From Thiohalomonas denitrificans (GTDB taxonomy: Bacteria; Pseudomonadota; Gammaproteobacteria; Thiohalomonadales; Thiohalomonadaceae), in the NCBI RefSeq assembly GCF_900102855.1, contig NZ_FMWD01000003.1, forward strand, positions 376,386-440,385: a DNA stretch of 64,000 bases. Reading direction: 5' to 3'. Shown here piece by piece: positions 34,879 through 42,780 of the stretch. The notes beneath the pieces were generated by a model. The model ran no database searches, was not told the origin of the DNA, and saw only the letters and a program-made list of their open reading frames with translations. The translations under genes and the position numbers were made by a program. Each line of letters begins with the position of its first letter. The first letter of the stretch is position 1.

Positions 34879-36276
34879 CTAAAATTTGTGTGCGCCGTGG
34901 GCACCCAGACTCATCGTGTACTGCAGGTAGAGGGTGTTGAAGGAGTCCCGCTCCCCTTCCACGCTCATGTCCGCGATTGAATACTGCAGGCGTAGACGGG
35001 AGAACTCGCTGGGTGTCCAGCTGAGGGCAGCGGTCCAGCGGTCGGAGTCATCATACTCCTCCAGCGTTGTACCTCCGCTCTCCTTTACGTTCTCGAACAG
35101 GCCGGTGCGGTCGTAGCGCAGGCCCGCCTGCCAGCGCGGCGCGATGCCGTAGAGCCCCTGGATGTAGAAACCATCCTGGGTGAAGCGGCGTCCGGCACCA
35201 ATCACCTCGGGAGCCTCGGCGTGGACGATATCGAGGTCCTTGCGCTGCCACAGGTACTCGGCCTGGAGCTTGATGTTGCCCGCACCGTAGCCGCGCCCGG
35301 CATCGTACTTGTAGACGGTTTCGAGGCCCCACATCGAGGCATCGCCCTGCAGCGCATGCTCGTCCGGCTCGTCGAGTTCGTGCGTCTCCTGATGCTGACC
35401 CGCCCAGGCGCCCCAGCCACCGAGCTGCAAGGCATGGCTGAAACCAAGATCGGGAGATAGCTTCACGAAAGCCGTGGTCAGGCGGGGTCCCCTGTCCTTT
35501 TCGTCGAGATTCAGGTCATCATCGTGTCCGACGAGCGCCCCCAGCTTTTCCTGCTCGCCCTGCAGCAGTTCCAGCCCGAACAGGGTGTAGGTATCCCAGT
35601 CGGGTAGCCAGGTGACCTGCGCCCCGGTATCCCGAAGGCCGTGGTCGCCCAGCAGGTTAAGGTAGGCCAGGTTCTGGTCGGCGAAATCCCATTGGTGGGG
35701 GTGCTGATTGTTGGCGTAACCGATATCGGAGAAAAACTTTCCCGCCTTTACCTTCAACCCCGCAGGCAGGCCGCGGGTCTGCAGCCAGGCCTCCTCCAGC
35801 TCGACATTTCCATCGGAGGAGACAGCTAGGTTGGCCGTTGCGTCGAAGTAGGGGTCGACCGTGGCCGAGAAAACCAGCTCGGTATCGCTGAGATTGAAAC
35901 CCTGCTCAAGGCCGCCGTGTTCGTCACCATGGCCATCGTCATGCCCGTGGGCATCGTGGATGCCGTCGGCAGCGCCAAACCGCTCCACACCTTCGCCGTC
36001 GATGCTGTCGGCGTAATAATTGCCGTTCAGGATCAGTGAAATCTGCGGGTTGAATTTCGTGCCCGAGGTCACTGCACCATAGGCTGGCTGTTCGTCGGCC
36101 TCTGAAGCTTTGTACGCATCCTCCGCTTCGAGCTCGGCGATACGCTCTTCATAGTCGGCTCGCATCTGCTCTAGGGTGCGTTTGATCTCGGCGATGTCCG
36201 CCGTTTCGGCGTGAGCACCCACCGGTAGCACCAGCGCTGCAGCAACGGCGGCGCTGATAAGCGTTCTGTTGTTCAT
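34879..36276 (-). CDS. Outer-membrane beta-barrel protein with His-rich loop
   Basis: A 465-residue outer-membrane protein: signal peptide to AHAET, a short coiled coil (DIAEIKRTLEQMRADYEERI), then a barrel of alternating strands ending in a C-terminal aromatic residue (HGAHKF). A His/Asp-rich loop near residues 107-125 (HDAHGHDDGHGDEHGG) could bind zinc. Proteins of this build sit in zinc-uptake loci and are probably porins. The gene lies 12 bp upstream of the binding-protein gene. Function inferred from the loop and operon. Confidence 0.75.
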   Translation of the reverse strand: MNNRTLISAAVAAALVLPVGAHAETADIAEIKRTLEQMRADYEERIAELEAEDAYKASEADEQPAYGAVTSGTKFNPQISLILNGNYYADSIDGEGVERFGAADGIHDAHGHDDGHGDEHGGLEQGFNLSDTELVFSATVDPYFDATANLAVSSDGNVELEEAWLQTRGLPAGLKVKAGKFFSDIGYANNQHPHQWDFADQNLAYLNLLGDHGLRDTGAQVTWLPDWDTYTLFGLELLQGEQEKLGALVGHDDDLNLDEKDRGPRLTTAFVKLSPDLGFSHALQLGGWGAWAGQHQETHELDEPDEHALQGDASMWGLETVYKYDAGRGYGAGNIKLQAEYLWQRKDLDIVHAEAPEVIGAGRRFTQDGFYIQGLYGIAPRWQAGLRYDRTGLFENVKESGGTTLEEYDDSDRWTAALSWTPSEFSRLRLQYSIADMSVEGERDSFNTLYLQYTMSLGAHGAHKF

Positions 36277-36317
36277 GGTATTTCCCTGATGATGGTATCA
36301 ACGGCTTCAGCAACGGA

Positions 36318-36464
36318 CTAAATGTGGATTCCAAATTGGTGTCCATGCGTGTAGGAGCGACGGGAGTCGCGATAGCGCCGAATCGCGGCTTCCGCCGCTC
36401 CTACATGTATTTCGATATGTCGCCAAAGGAGCGTGTTGGACACGATTTCGGAACAGCTATTTAG
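36318..36464 (-). mobile_element. MITE-like element, copy A
   Basis: A 147-bp non-coding element between the small His-rich gene and the porin gene. Terminal inverted repeats of about 27 bp follow the pattern CTAAAT-N5-TTCC(A/G)AAAT-N2-GTGTCC. The central palindrome is GTAGGAGC..GCTCCTAC. The CTAAAT end supplies the TAA stop codon of the upstream gene (36461-36463). Inverted relative to copies B and C. Confidence 0.78.
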
Positions 36465-36790
36465 CCGGATACCGGTGGTGCGCGGCCTTGATAACCGGAA
36501 ATCCACCGCGCAATCAGGGGCGTTTGCGTCGATGCTTTCGGGGCGACGCCGGAAAGATGTGGAAGGGAATGGGGAGAAGGGGGAGTGGAATGGGTGTGCG
36601 CGAGACCGCCGCCCGCCAGGCAGATTTCACAAGCGGCTTCATCGGAGTCGCTGGAGAGGTGTTCCAGTTCATGGCCGAAAAGCCCGGACTGCACCACGAG
36701 CAGTGCCGCCGCGAACAGCAGTACCGCCCAGCCACGACGATAATGGCAGCGGGAAGGGGTGTGTCCGGGCGTGTCTGCGAGGCGATTCAT
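36461..36790 (-). CDS. Small membrane/periplasmic protein of the zinc operon (DUF2946-like)
   Basis: A 109-residue protein with one N-terminal helix (WAVLLFAAALLVVQSGLFG) followed by GHELEH and a CEIC pair, as in DUF2946-type metal-linked proteins. The tail after about residue 75 is Pro/Ser/His-rich. The stop codon comes from the MITE-like element, so the native C-terminus may be altered. A perfect Zur-like palindrome lies 21 bp upstream of the ATG at 36790. Role in zinc handling is inferred. Confidence 0.65.
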   Translation of the reverse strand: MNRLADTPGHTPSRCHYRRGWAVLLFAAALLVVQSGLFGHELEHLSSDSDEAACEICLAGGGLAHTHSTPPSPHSLPHLSGVAPKASTQTPLIARWISGYQGRAPPVSG

Positions 36791-36810
36791 TGATTCGGGG
36801 CGACTATAAA

Positions 36811-36827
36811 ACGTTATGTTATAACGT
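36811..36827. promoter_or_regulatory. Zur-like operator
   Basis: ACGTTATGTTATAACGT is a perfect 7-3-7 palindrome. It contains the GTTAT-N3-ATAAC core of gammaproteobacterial Zur boxes, 21 bp before the first gene of the zinc operon. Zur with zinc would repress the operon. Confidence 0.72.
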
Positions 36828-36955
36828 GCAATAAATCCTGACAACAGTGACGTGAAGACCGATAGCAAACCACACAAGCCTATCGGTTGTGCTAGTTAAA
36901 ACGGTACGAGTGAGCAGGGCACGGGGAGACTGAGCGATGCCGGTGGGAGGAGGCC

Positions 36956-38080
36956 TTGAGGCGTACCGTTAGTGACCTGTTGTGGGTCGTGGTCCTGGGG
37001 ATCCTTCTTGAAGTGTTGTTTATTGTGCTTGGGGGCCTCCATTGGCTGCAGCAGCGGATGTGTCCGCCTGAACCGGGTTGGTGGTGGAACATTTTGCCGC
37101 TTTTTACCGTCTGGGGAGTGCTGCTGGGGTGGTATGCGTATCGGAGCGCTTACAGGGAGCGAGACGCAGTACGTGAACTGAAACGGTTGCGTGAGAGCGA
37201 ATATCGCTTCATGGAGGTGGTCGGCACGGCGGCGGAAGGACTGCTGTTGTTGGACTCTGATGGCCTTCTGCTGTTCATGAACCAGGAGGCGGAACGTCTG
37301 CTCGGTTGGTCATCGGCGGAATTGGCGAACAAAAATATCCATCAGCTCATTCACCTCCATCATCAGGAACCGGTTCCATTGAAGGAGTGCGGCGTTCAAC
37401 GGGCCTTGGCCGAGGAGGGGACCCAACGAGTGGAGGAAGACACGTTTATCCGCAAGGACGGCTCCCGGCTGCCTGTCTCCTATGCGGCCGCGCCGATGGT
37501 GCGGGGAGGAAGGATTACCGGGGTAGTAGTTGTTTTTCAGGACATCACCGAGCGTAAACGGCTTCGCGACGAACTTCGATATCAGGCCACGCACGACGTG
37601 TTGACGGGTCTGGTCAATCGGGTTGAACTGGAGCGGTGTCTGGTGCAGGAAATCGAGCGCGCGGAGCGTTATCAGCATTTCCTGTCCGTACTGATGGTGG
37701 ATCTCGATCACTTCAAGGCGGTGAACGATACCTACGGCCATCGGACAGGCGATGCGGTGCTGAAGGCGTTCGCGACACGCCTGAACGAACACGCCCGCCG
37801 CACCGATACTGTGGTGCGTTATGGCGGCGAAGAATTTCTGCTGGTGCTTCCGGAAACTCCGATCGAGGCTGCCATGGCACTTGCTGAACGGCTGCGTGTC
37901 TCGCTCAACGAGAAACCGCTTGCGGTTCCTGGCGTGAATCAGACGCTAACCGCCAGTATCGGTGTCGCTGCTTATCCGACTCACGGCACCACCGACAGTG
38001 AACTCCTCCGGGCTGCTGACGGTGCCATGTATGCGGCCAAGCAGAGCGGACGTAATCGGATTTGCTCTGCCGTTGATTGA
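36956..38080 (+). CDS. Membrane diguanylate cyclase with PAS domain
   Basis: A 374-residue protein: two N-terminal helices (residues 8-27 and 45-62), a PAS domain (about 80-195), and a GGDEF domain with GGEEF (290-294) and an upstream RxxD inhibitory site (281-284). It should make cyclic di-GMP and be product-inhibited. The start is TTG at 36956 after a strong GGAGGAGG. Stands alone, divergent from the zinc operon. Confidence 0.88.
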   Translation: MRRTVSDLLWVVVLGILLEVLFIVLGGLHWLQQRMCPPEPGWWWNILPLFTVWGVLLGWYAYRSAYRERDAVRELKRLRESEYRFMEVVGTAAEGLLLLDSDGLLLFMNQEAERLLGWSSAELANKNIHQLIHLHHQEPVPLKECGVQRALAEEGTQRVEEDTFIRKDGSRLPVSYAAAPMVRGGRITGVVVVFQDITERKRLRDELRYQATHDVLTGLVNRVELERCLVQEIERAERYQHFLSVLMVDLDHFKAVNDTYGHRTGDAVLKAFATRLNEHARRTDTVVRYGGEEFLLVLPETPIEAAMALAERLRVSLNEKPLAVPGVNQTLTASIGVAAYPTHGTTDSELLRAADGAMYAAKQSGRNRICSAVD

Positions 38081-38399
38081 ACGTACAGCCGGTCGGATGG
38101 GAAGGTTTGGCCATACAGGGAACGGGGTGCCTTTTGATACGTGACGCCACTCCATGGATGGAACATACCGGCACTGCACGTTCCTAATTGTCCTGTTTAG
38201 GAGACCCTCTGAAAATTCATTTTTCGTCACTCCCGCGAAAGCGGGAGCCCAGTAAAACCAACGGCTGGATTCCCGCTTTCGCGAGGCTTTCGCGGGAATG
38301 ACGAAATTATAGAAGTGCCCGTTAAAGCTGCATCCCATAGGCGGAGCACGGTCTTATCGGTAAGATTGCCCATTGTCGAATTTCCTATAGGTATGGCCG
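38081..38399. other. Intergenic region before oxyR
   Basis: About 319 bp. It holds a REP-like inverted repeat (38225-38303) and presumably the oxyR promoter in the last 70 bp. No gene seen. Confidence 0.65.
38225..38303. repeat. REP-like palindrome, CGTCAYTCCCGCGAAAGCGG type
   Basis: Left arm from CGTCACTCCCGCGAAAGC, right arm ending GCGGGAATGACG. The right side carries an extra GCGAAAGC unit. A relative lies at 41344-41420. This sequence type is widespread in proteobacteria. Confidence 0.75.
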
Positions 38400-39296
38400 A
38401 TGAATCTGCGGGACCTCGAATATCTGGTGGCGCTGGATGAAGAGCGTCACTTCCAGCGTGCTGCGGACCGCTGCTATGTGAGTCAGCCGACCCTCAGTGG
38501 GCAGATCAAGAAGCTCGAGGGCGAGCTAAATGTATCGCTGGTGGAGCGTAGTGGCCGGAAGATCGCCATGACGGAAGCGGGCCTGGCGATTGCCGGACAG
38601 GCTCGGCGGGTGCTTGCGGATACGCGCACCATTCGCGAGCTGGCCGCCAGTTTTCGAAACCCGATGGAGGGCGACCTGCACATGGGTGTAATCCCCACCG
38701 TCGCGCCTTATCTGTTGCCGCTGTTCATACCGCATCTGCGACGCCGCTTTCCGGGACTCAAGCTCTTCCTTCATGAGCATCAAACGGCCGTTTTGCTTCG
38801 GAAACTGCGGGATGCAGAGTTGGAAGTGCTGCTGCTGGCGCTGCCGGTGGAGACCGATGAGTTCGTCGAAAACGACCTGTTTCGGGAGCCCTTTCTGCTG
38901 ACGGTGGCCGACGACCACCCGCTTGCCGAGCGCGACAGGGCCTCCCTCGATCTGCTGAAAGATCTCGAGGTGATGCTGCTGGAGGAGGGGCACTGCATGC
39001 GTGGCCAGGCACTCGATGTCTGCCTGACCGCTGGCGCCCGCGAGCATCGGGGATTCCGGGGAACCAGCCTGGAGACCCTGCGACAGATGGCCGCCGAGGG
39101 AATCGGCATCACGCTGATGCCGAAGCTCGCCACCCTGCGGGAGCGAAATCATGAGGGATCGATTCGCTATATCCCGTTTGAGGAACCGGAGCCTACCCGG
39201 CGGATCGGGCTTCTTTACCGCAAGGGGAGTTACCGGGAGGAGAGTTTCGCTGCCATCGGGGAAGTGATTCGCGAGGCCGTCACCACCAGCCTCTAA
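38400..39296 (+). CDS. oxyR: Hydrogen-peroxide sensor OxyR
   Basis: LysR-type regulator of 298 residues. The N-terminal winged HTH (RDLEYLVALDEERHFQRAA) is followed by the OxyR effector domain. The redox pair GHCMRGQALDVC places Cys at 199 and 208, the same numbering as E. coli OxyR. On oxidation it forms a disulfide and activates promoters with four spaced half-sites. A site of that form lies directly downstream, before the rubrerythrin gene, on the same strand. Confidence 0.93.
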   Translation: MNLRDLEYLVALDEERHFQRAADRCYVSQPTLSGQIKKLEGELNVSLVERSGRKIAMTEAGLAIAGQARRVLADTRTIRELAASFRNPMEGDLHMGVIPTVAPYLLPLFIPHLRRRFPGLKLFLHEHQTAVLLRKLRDAELEVLLLALPVETDEFVENDLFREPFLLTVADDHPLAERDRASLDLLKDLEVMLLEEGHCMRGQALDVCLTAGAREHRGFRGTSLETLRQMAAEGIGITLMPKLATLRERNHEGSIRYIPFEEPEPTRRIGLLYRKGSYREESFAAIGEVIREAVTTSL

Positions 39297-39344
39297 CCCT
39301 GCCAGAGCGGCCCCTGCCAGCTTGGCGGGCCCCTCATTTTGATC

Positions 39345-39381
39345 ATAGGCACGGCCTATCAAACCCATCGGAACATTCGAT
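39345..39381 (+). promoter_or_regulatory. OxyR binding site
   Basis: ATAG-N7-CTAT, 7 bp, ATCG-N7-CGAT: four half-sites at 10-bp spacing as expected for an OxyR tetramer, three of the four close to the ATAG/CTAT consensus. It ends at the first base of the -35 element of the rubrerythrin promoter, a position suited to activation. Confidence 0.78.
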
Positions 39382-39409
39382 TGCAACATTTTTAGACTCA
39401 CTCTATATT
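39381..39409 (+). promoter_or_regulatory. Sigma-70 promoter of the rubrerythrin operon
   Basis: TTGCAA (39381-39386), a 17-bp spacer, then TATATT (39404-39409). The start site would be near 39416, giving a ~40-nt leader. Confidence 0.65.
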
Positions 39410-39454
39410 CCATATTGCCCATGCGGGTTATGAACCGATAACAAGGAGTGCAAT

Positions 39455-39874
39455 ATGGAACTGAAAGGCAGTAAGACTGAAGAGCATCTCAAAGAGGCGT
39501 TTGCAGGCGAGTCCCAGGCCAACCGTCGCTATCTCTATTTCGCCTCCAAGGCCGATATCGAAGGCTTCAACGATGTTGCCACCGTGTTCCGCTCGACGGC
39601 AGAAGGTGAAACCGGCCATGCCCATGGCCATCTGGAGTACCTGGAGGAGTGCGGCGATCCGGCAACGGGAATGGCTTTCGGTGCCACCGACGCGAATCTG
39701 AAGACGGCGGTTGCCGGCGAGACTCACGAGTACACCGATATGTATCCGGGCATGGCCAAAACCGCCCGTGATGAAGGTTTCGATGAAATCGCCGATTGGT
39801 TCGAAACCCTGGCCAAGGCGGAGCGTTCGCACGCCAACCGTTTCCAGAAAGCCCTGGATAATCTGGAAGGCTGA
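39455..39874 (+). CDS. Rubrerythrin-like diiron protein (no rubredoxin domain)
   Basis: A 139-residue four-helix ferritin-like protein. Diiron ligands are in [25 protein letters not shown] and [10 protein letters not shown]. It lacks the C-terminal rubredoxin domain of classical rubrerythrin, so electrons for peroxide reduction must come from a partner, perhaps the Fe-S oxidoreductase encoded next. The ATG at 39455 follows AAGGAG. First gene of a three-gene operon under an OxyR-type promoter. Confidence 0.9.
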   Translation: MELKGSKTEEHLKEAFAGESQANRRYLYFASKADIEGFNDVATVFRSTAEGETGHAHGHLEYLEECGDPATGMAFGATDANLKTAVAGETHEYTDMYPGMAKTARDEGFDEIADWFETLAKAERSHANRFQKALDNLEG

Positions 39875-39938
39875 TAATGTGCACCGGAGCCCTTTCGGCT
39901 CCGGTGCGCCTCTGGAATGCACGTGAGGAGTAAACAGA

Positions 39939-41285
39939 ATGTCTGCACCCACCGAGTCTGTAAAAGAAGGCAACCTGAAGGCGCCGACCCGGCATCCGCT
40001 GGATTGGAAGGGGGCTGAATTCTACGACGAAGGAAACCTGTTTCAGGAGATGGAGCGCGTGTTCGATCTCTGTCACGGGTGCAGGCGCTGCGTGAGCCTC
40101 TGTCAAAGCTTCCCCACCCTGTTCGATCTGGTAGACGAGTCGGACACGATGGAAGTCGACGGTGTAGCGAAGGACGACTACTGGAAGGTGGTCGATCACT
40201 GTTACCTGTGCGACCTGTGTTACATGACCAAGTGTCCCTACGTGCCTCCGCACGAGTGGAATATCGATTTTCCGCACTTGATGCTCCGAGCCAAGGCGGT
40301 CAAATTCAGCAAGGGTGACGTCAAAACCCGTGACCGAATCCTCACCAGTACCGATGCGGTGGGTAGCCTGGCGGGCATTCCGGTGGTGGCGGGGGTCGTC
40401 AACGCCGCCAACAAGGCGAAGCCCACCCGTAAATTGCTGCAATCGGTTCTCGGCGTCCATGCCGATGCCCGGCTGCCCGAATACCACTCGAAGACGCTGC
40501 GCTCCCGACTCGCGGACAATATCGGCCGCACGGCCGAAGGTGAGCCGGCCGGCCCCACCAAAGGCAGGGTGGCCCTGTTTGCTACCTGCTACGGCAATCG
40601 CAATGAACCGGTGATTGGTGAAGATCTGGTTGCGGTGTTCGAGCATAACGGTATCCCCGTGACCATGGCCGAGAAGGAGCGGTGCTGCGGCATGCCCAAG
40701 CTGGAACTGGGCGATCTCGAAGCGGTCGAGAAGGCCAAACAGGCCAATATTCCGGTACTCGCCCGGCTGGTGGATGAGGGTTGGGATATCGTCGCACCGG
40801 TACCTTCCTGCGCACTCATGTTCCGTCAGGAGCTGCCGTTGATGTTCCCTGATGATGAGGCCGTGAAAAAGGTGGCGGCGGCCATTTTCGATCCCTTCGA
40901 ATACCTGACGCACCGTCATCGGGAAGGCAAGCTCAACACGGAATTCAGAAATCCACTGGGTACGGTGGCCTATCACAGCGCTTGTCACCAGCGTGTGCAG
41001 AATGTGGGACCAAAAACCCGCGATATCCTGCAATTGATCCCCGGTACCAAGGTGGAGATGATCGAACGCTGCTCGGGCCATGATGGTACTTATGCAGTCA
41101 AGGAGGAGTTTCACCAGGCCTCGATGAAGATCGTCCGGCCGGTGGTGAACCGGGTGAAGAAGGCCGAAGCGGATCATTACGGCAGTGATTGCCCCATGGC
41201 CGGACATCACATCGCCCACGGCATGGCCGACGGCAGCGAGACCGAACACCCGATGAACCTGCTGCGCAAGGCGTACGGGATTTAA
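39939..41285 (+). CDS. Fe-S oxidoreductase with CCG domains (GlpC/HdrD-like)
   Basis: A 448-residue cytoplasmic protein. Two 4Fe-4S motifs in the N-terminal part ([13 protein letters not shown] and [14 protein letters not shown]) are followed by two CCG domains (a CCGMPKLE and an ACHQRVQN region). It is the usual partner of rubrerythrin and DUF3501 in a conserved trio and probably feeds it electrons. The ATG at 39939 lies 64 bp after the rubrerythrin gene. Confidence 0.87.
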   Translation: MSAPTESVKEGNLKAPTRHPLDWKGAEFYDEGNLFQEMERVFDLCHGCRRCVSLCQSFPTLFDLVDESDTMEVDGVAKDDYWKVVDHCYLCDLCYMTKCPYVPPHEWNIDFPHLMLRAKAVKFSKGDVKTRDRILTSTDAVGSLAGIPVVAGVVNAANKAKPTRKLLQSVLGVHADARLPEYHSKTLRSRLADNIGRTAEGEPAGPTKGRVALFATCYGNRNEPVIGEDLVAVFEHNGIPVTMAEKERCCGMPKLELGDLEAVEKAKQANIPVLARLVDEGWDIVAPVPSCALMFRQELPLMFPDDEAVKKVAAAIFDPFEYLTHRHREGKLNTEFRNPLGTVAYHSACHQRVQNVGPKTRDILQLIPGTKVEMIERCSGHDGTYAVKEEFHQASMKIVRPVVNRVKKAEADHYGSDCPMAGHHIAHGMADGSETEHPMNLLRKAYGI

Positions 41286-41307
41286 ACTAAACCCCAAAAC
41301 GGATCAG

Positions 41308-41578
41308 CCACAGAGAACACAGAGGGTAACTACTCACCCCCTTCGTCATTCCCGCGTAGGCGGGAATCCAGAGGACAAAAGCATGGCTCAAGATGGATCC
41401 CCGCCTACGCAGGGATGACGGATTTCCTGGGCCGTGCGCGATCACCTGGGCGAGCAGTTACCACGGAGGAATAAAACAGCCGGTTGAACCGGACGCAGCC
41501 AGGCGCAGGCAAATGCCTGCACTTGGCTGCAGGTCCCCCGGGGGGGAATGGAAAGAAACCTCTCTGTGTTCTCTGTGG
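41308..41578. repeat. Nested inverted repeats inside the rubrerythrin operon
   Basis: Outer arms CCACAGAGAACACAGAGGG (41308-41326) and the complement (41559-41578). Between them is a REP-like palindrome (41344-41370 against 41394-41420, three mismatches) and a short GCAGGCAAATGCCTGC dyad near 41507-41522. It fills most of the 320-bp gap between the oxidoreductase and DUF3501 genes. Confidence 0.8.
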
Positions 41579-41605
41579 TTAAAAATGCATTTCCTGGAGG
41601 CAGTA

Positions 41606-42190
41606 ATGGAAAAACTGACACGCGAAGACCTGTACAGCCTGGAACGTTACGCAGAGATGCGTCCGGAGTTTCGCTCCAGGGTGTTGGAGCACAAGAAGCA
41701 CCGGCAGGTTGCCATCGGCCCTAACGCCACACTCTATTTCGAGGACCGGCTTACCATGCAGTACCAGATCCAGGAGATGCTGCGGGTGGAGCGCATCTTC
41801 GAGCCCGAGGCGATTGAGGAGGAGCTGGCCACCTACAATCCACTCATCCCGGACGGCAGCAACTGGAAAGCGACCTTCATGCTGGAATACCCGAACGAGG
41901 AGGAGCGCCGGCAGAGTCTCGCAGCCCTCCGGGGCATCGAGAAGCAGACCTATGTGCAGGTCGACGGCTTCGAGCCGGTGTATCCGATCGCCAATGAAGA
42001 CCTGGAGCGTACTAATGAAGAGAAGACTTCATCGGTTCACTTCATGCGCTTCGAACTGACCCCGGAGATGGTTGCGGCAGTGAAGGAGGGAAGCGCAATA
42101 GCTATGGGTATCGAACATCCCGACTATCGCTATCACATCGATTCGGTCGCTGTACCGGTGCAGGACGCCTTGGCGGCCGACCTCGGTTGA
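41606..42190 (+). CDS. DUF3501 family protein
   Basis: A 194-residue protein starting MEKLTREDLYSLERYAEMRP after GGAGG. The family regularly follows rubrerythrin and an Fe-S oxidoreductase. Conserved blocks include HKKHRQVAIGPNATLYFEDR and HFMRFEL. No catalytic motif known. The ATG at 41606 is chosen because upstream in-frame sequence is repeat DNA. Confidence 0.85.
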   Translation: MEKLTREDLYSLERYAEMRPEFRSRVLEHKKHRQVAIGPNATLYFEDRLTMQYQIQEMLRVERIFEPEAIEEELATYNPLIPDGSNWKATFMLEYPNEEERRQSLAALRGIEKQTYVQVDGFEPVYPIANEDLERTNEEKTSSVHFMRFELTPEMVAAVKEGSAIAMGIEHPDYRYHIDSVAVPVQDALAADLG

Positions 42191-42394
42191 TCGATAGATG
42201 CGACGCTGAGCGCCGCTCCCTGAGCGATGAGCCGTGTGGCGGCCATGCCGATATGGGCCCGGTTCTGACAGGAATTACCGTCACACCTTTCTGTCGCGTA
42301 CCGCTGTCTGTATACTGCCCGCTCATCGCCTGGATCGGCTGAACCAAATCTGGCCGGGCGGTGTCGAACGAGCGGCAGGATGCAAAGAGTCAAT

Positions 42395-42509
42395 GGTGGC
42401 CTGCATCGGTCCCCCCGCGACGATAAACCGTGAACCCGGTCAGGCCTGGAAGGGAGCAGCCGTAGCGGTGGACTTGGGCGCCGGGGTGTGGCTGGTGCGG
42501 GCCGCCACC
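42395..42509 (+). ncRNA. ffs: 4.5S RNA of the signal recognition particle
   Basis: About 115 nt with GGTGGC/GCCACC terminal pairing and the conserved SRP apical loop sequence GGTCAGGCCTGGAAGGGAGC followed by AGCCGTAGCGG. It binds Ffh and targets membrane proteins co-translationally. Its place just upstream of dnaX is common in gammaproteobacteria. A TATACT at 42311-42316 could be the -10 of its promoter. Confidence 0.92.
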
Positions 42510-42780
42510 CTTCATCATTACCTTCTCTTTATCGGATTACCGTATCGGCGCAGAGGATTCGCTCAGCAGAGCAGTCTGGGCGTTGCTGCTGTCGGCGAAA
42601 CGCCCGAGTCCGGTGAGGTAGCGTCCCGCACCGCCGACCTCGCTCGTGCTCCCATCTCCGGGCAACCCGAATCTCCGCTTGCTTTGTGCCTGTGTGGTAA
42701 ATTCATCCGTTTGGCAACCGTGCGTCGAACCGGGTTCTCCGGTAAAGTATCTCCCCTTATTTCCACCCGGTTTCATATCC

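Noticed and set aside
38340..38399. OxyR self-binding site before oxyR
   Set aside because: Isolated ATCG, CCAT and CTAT pieces are present but not at the required 10-bp spacing.
39567..41297. A 576-codon open frame on the minus strand opposite the Fe-S oxidoreductase
   Set aside because: Its translation lacks any family pattern, while the plus strand encodes a coherent Fe-S protein with Cys motifs and a ribosome-binding site. It is a GC-rich antisense shadow.
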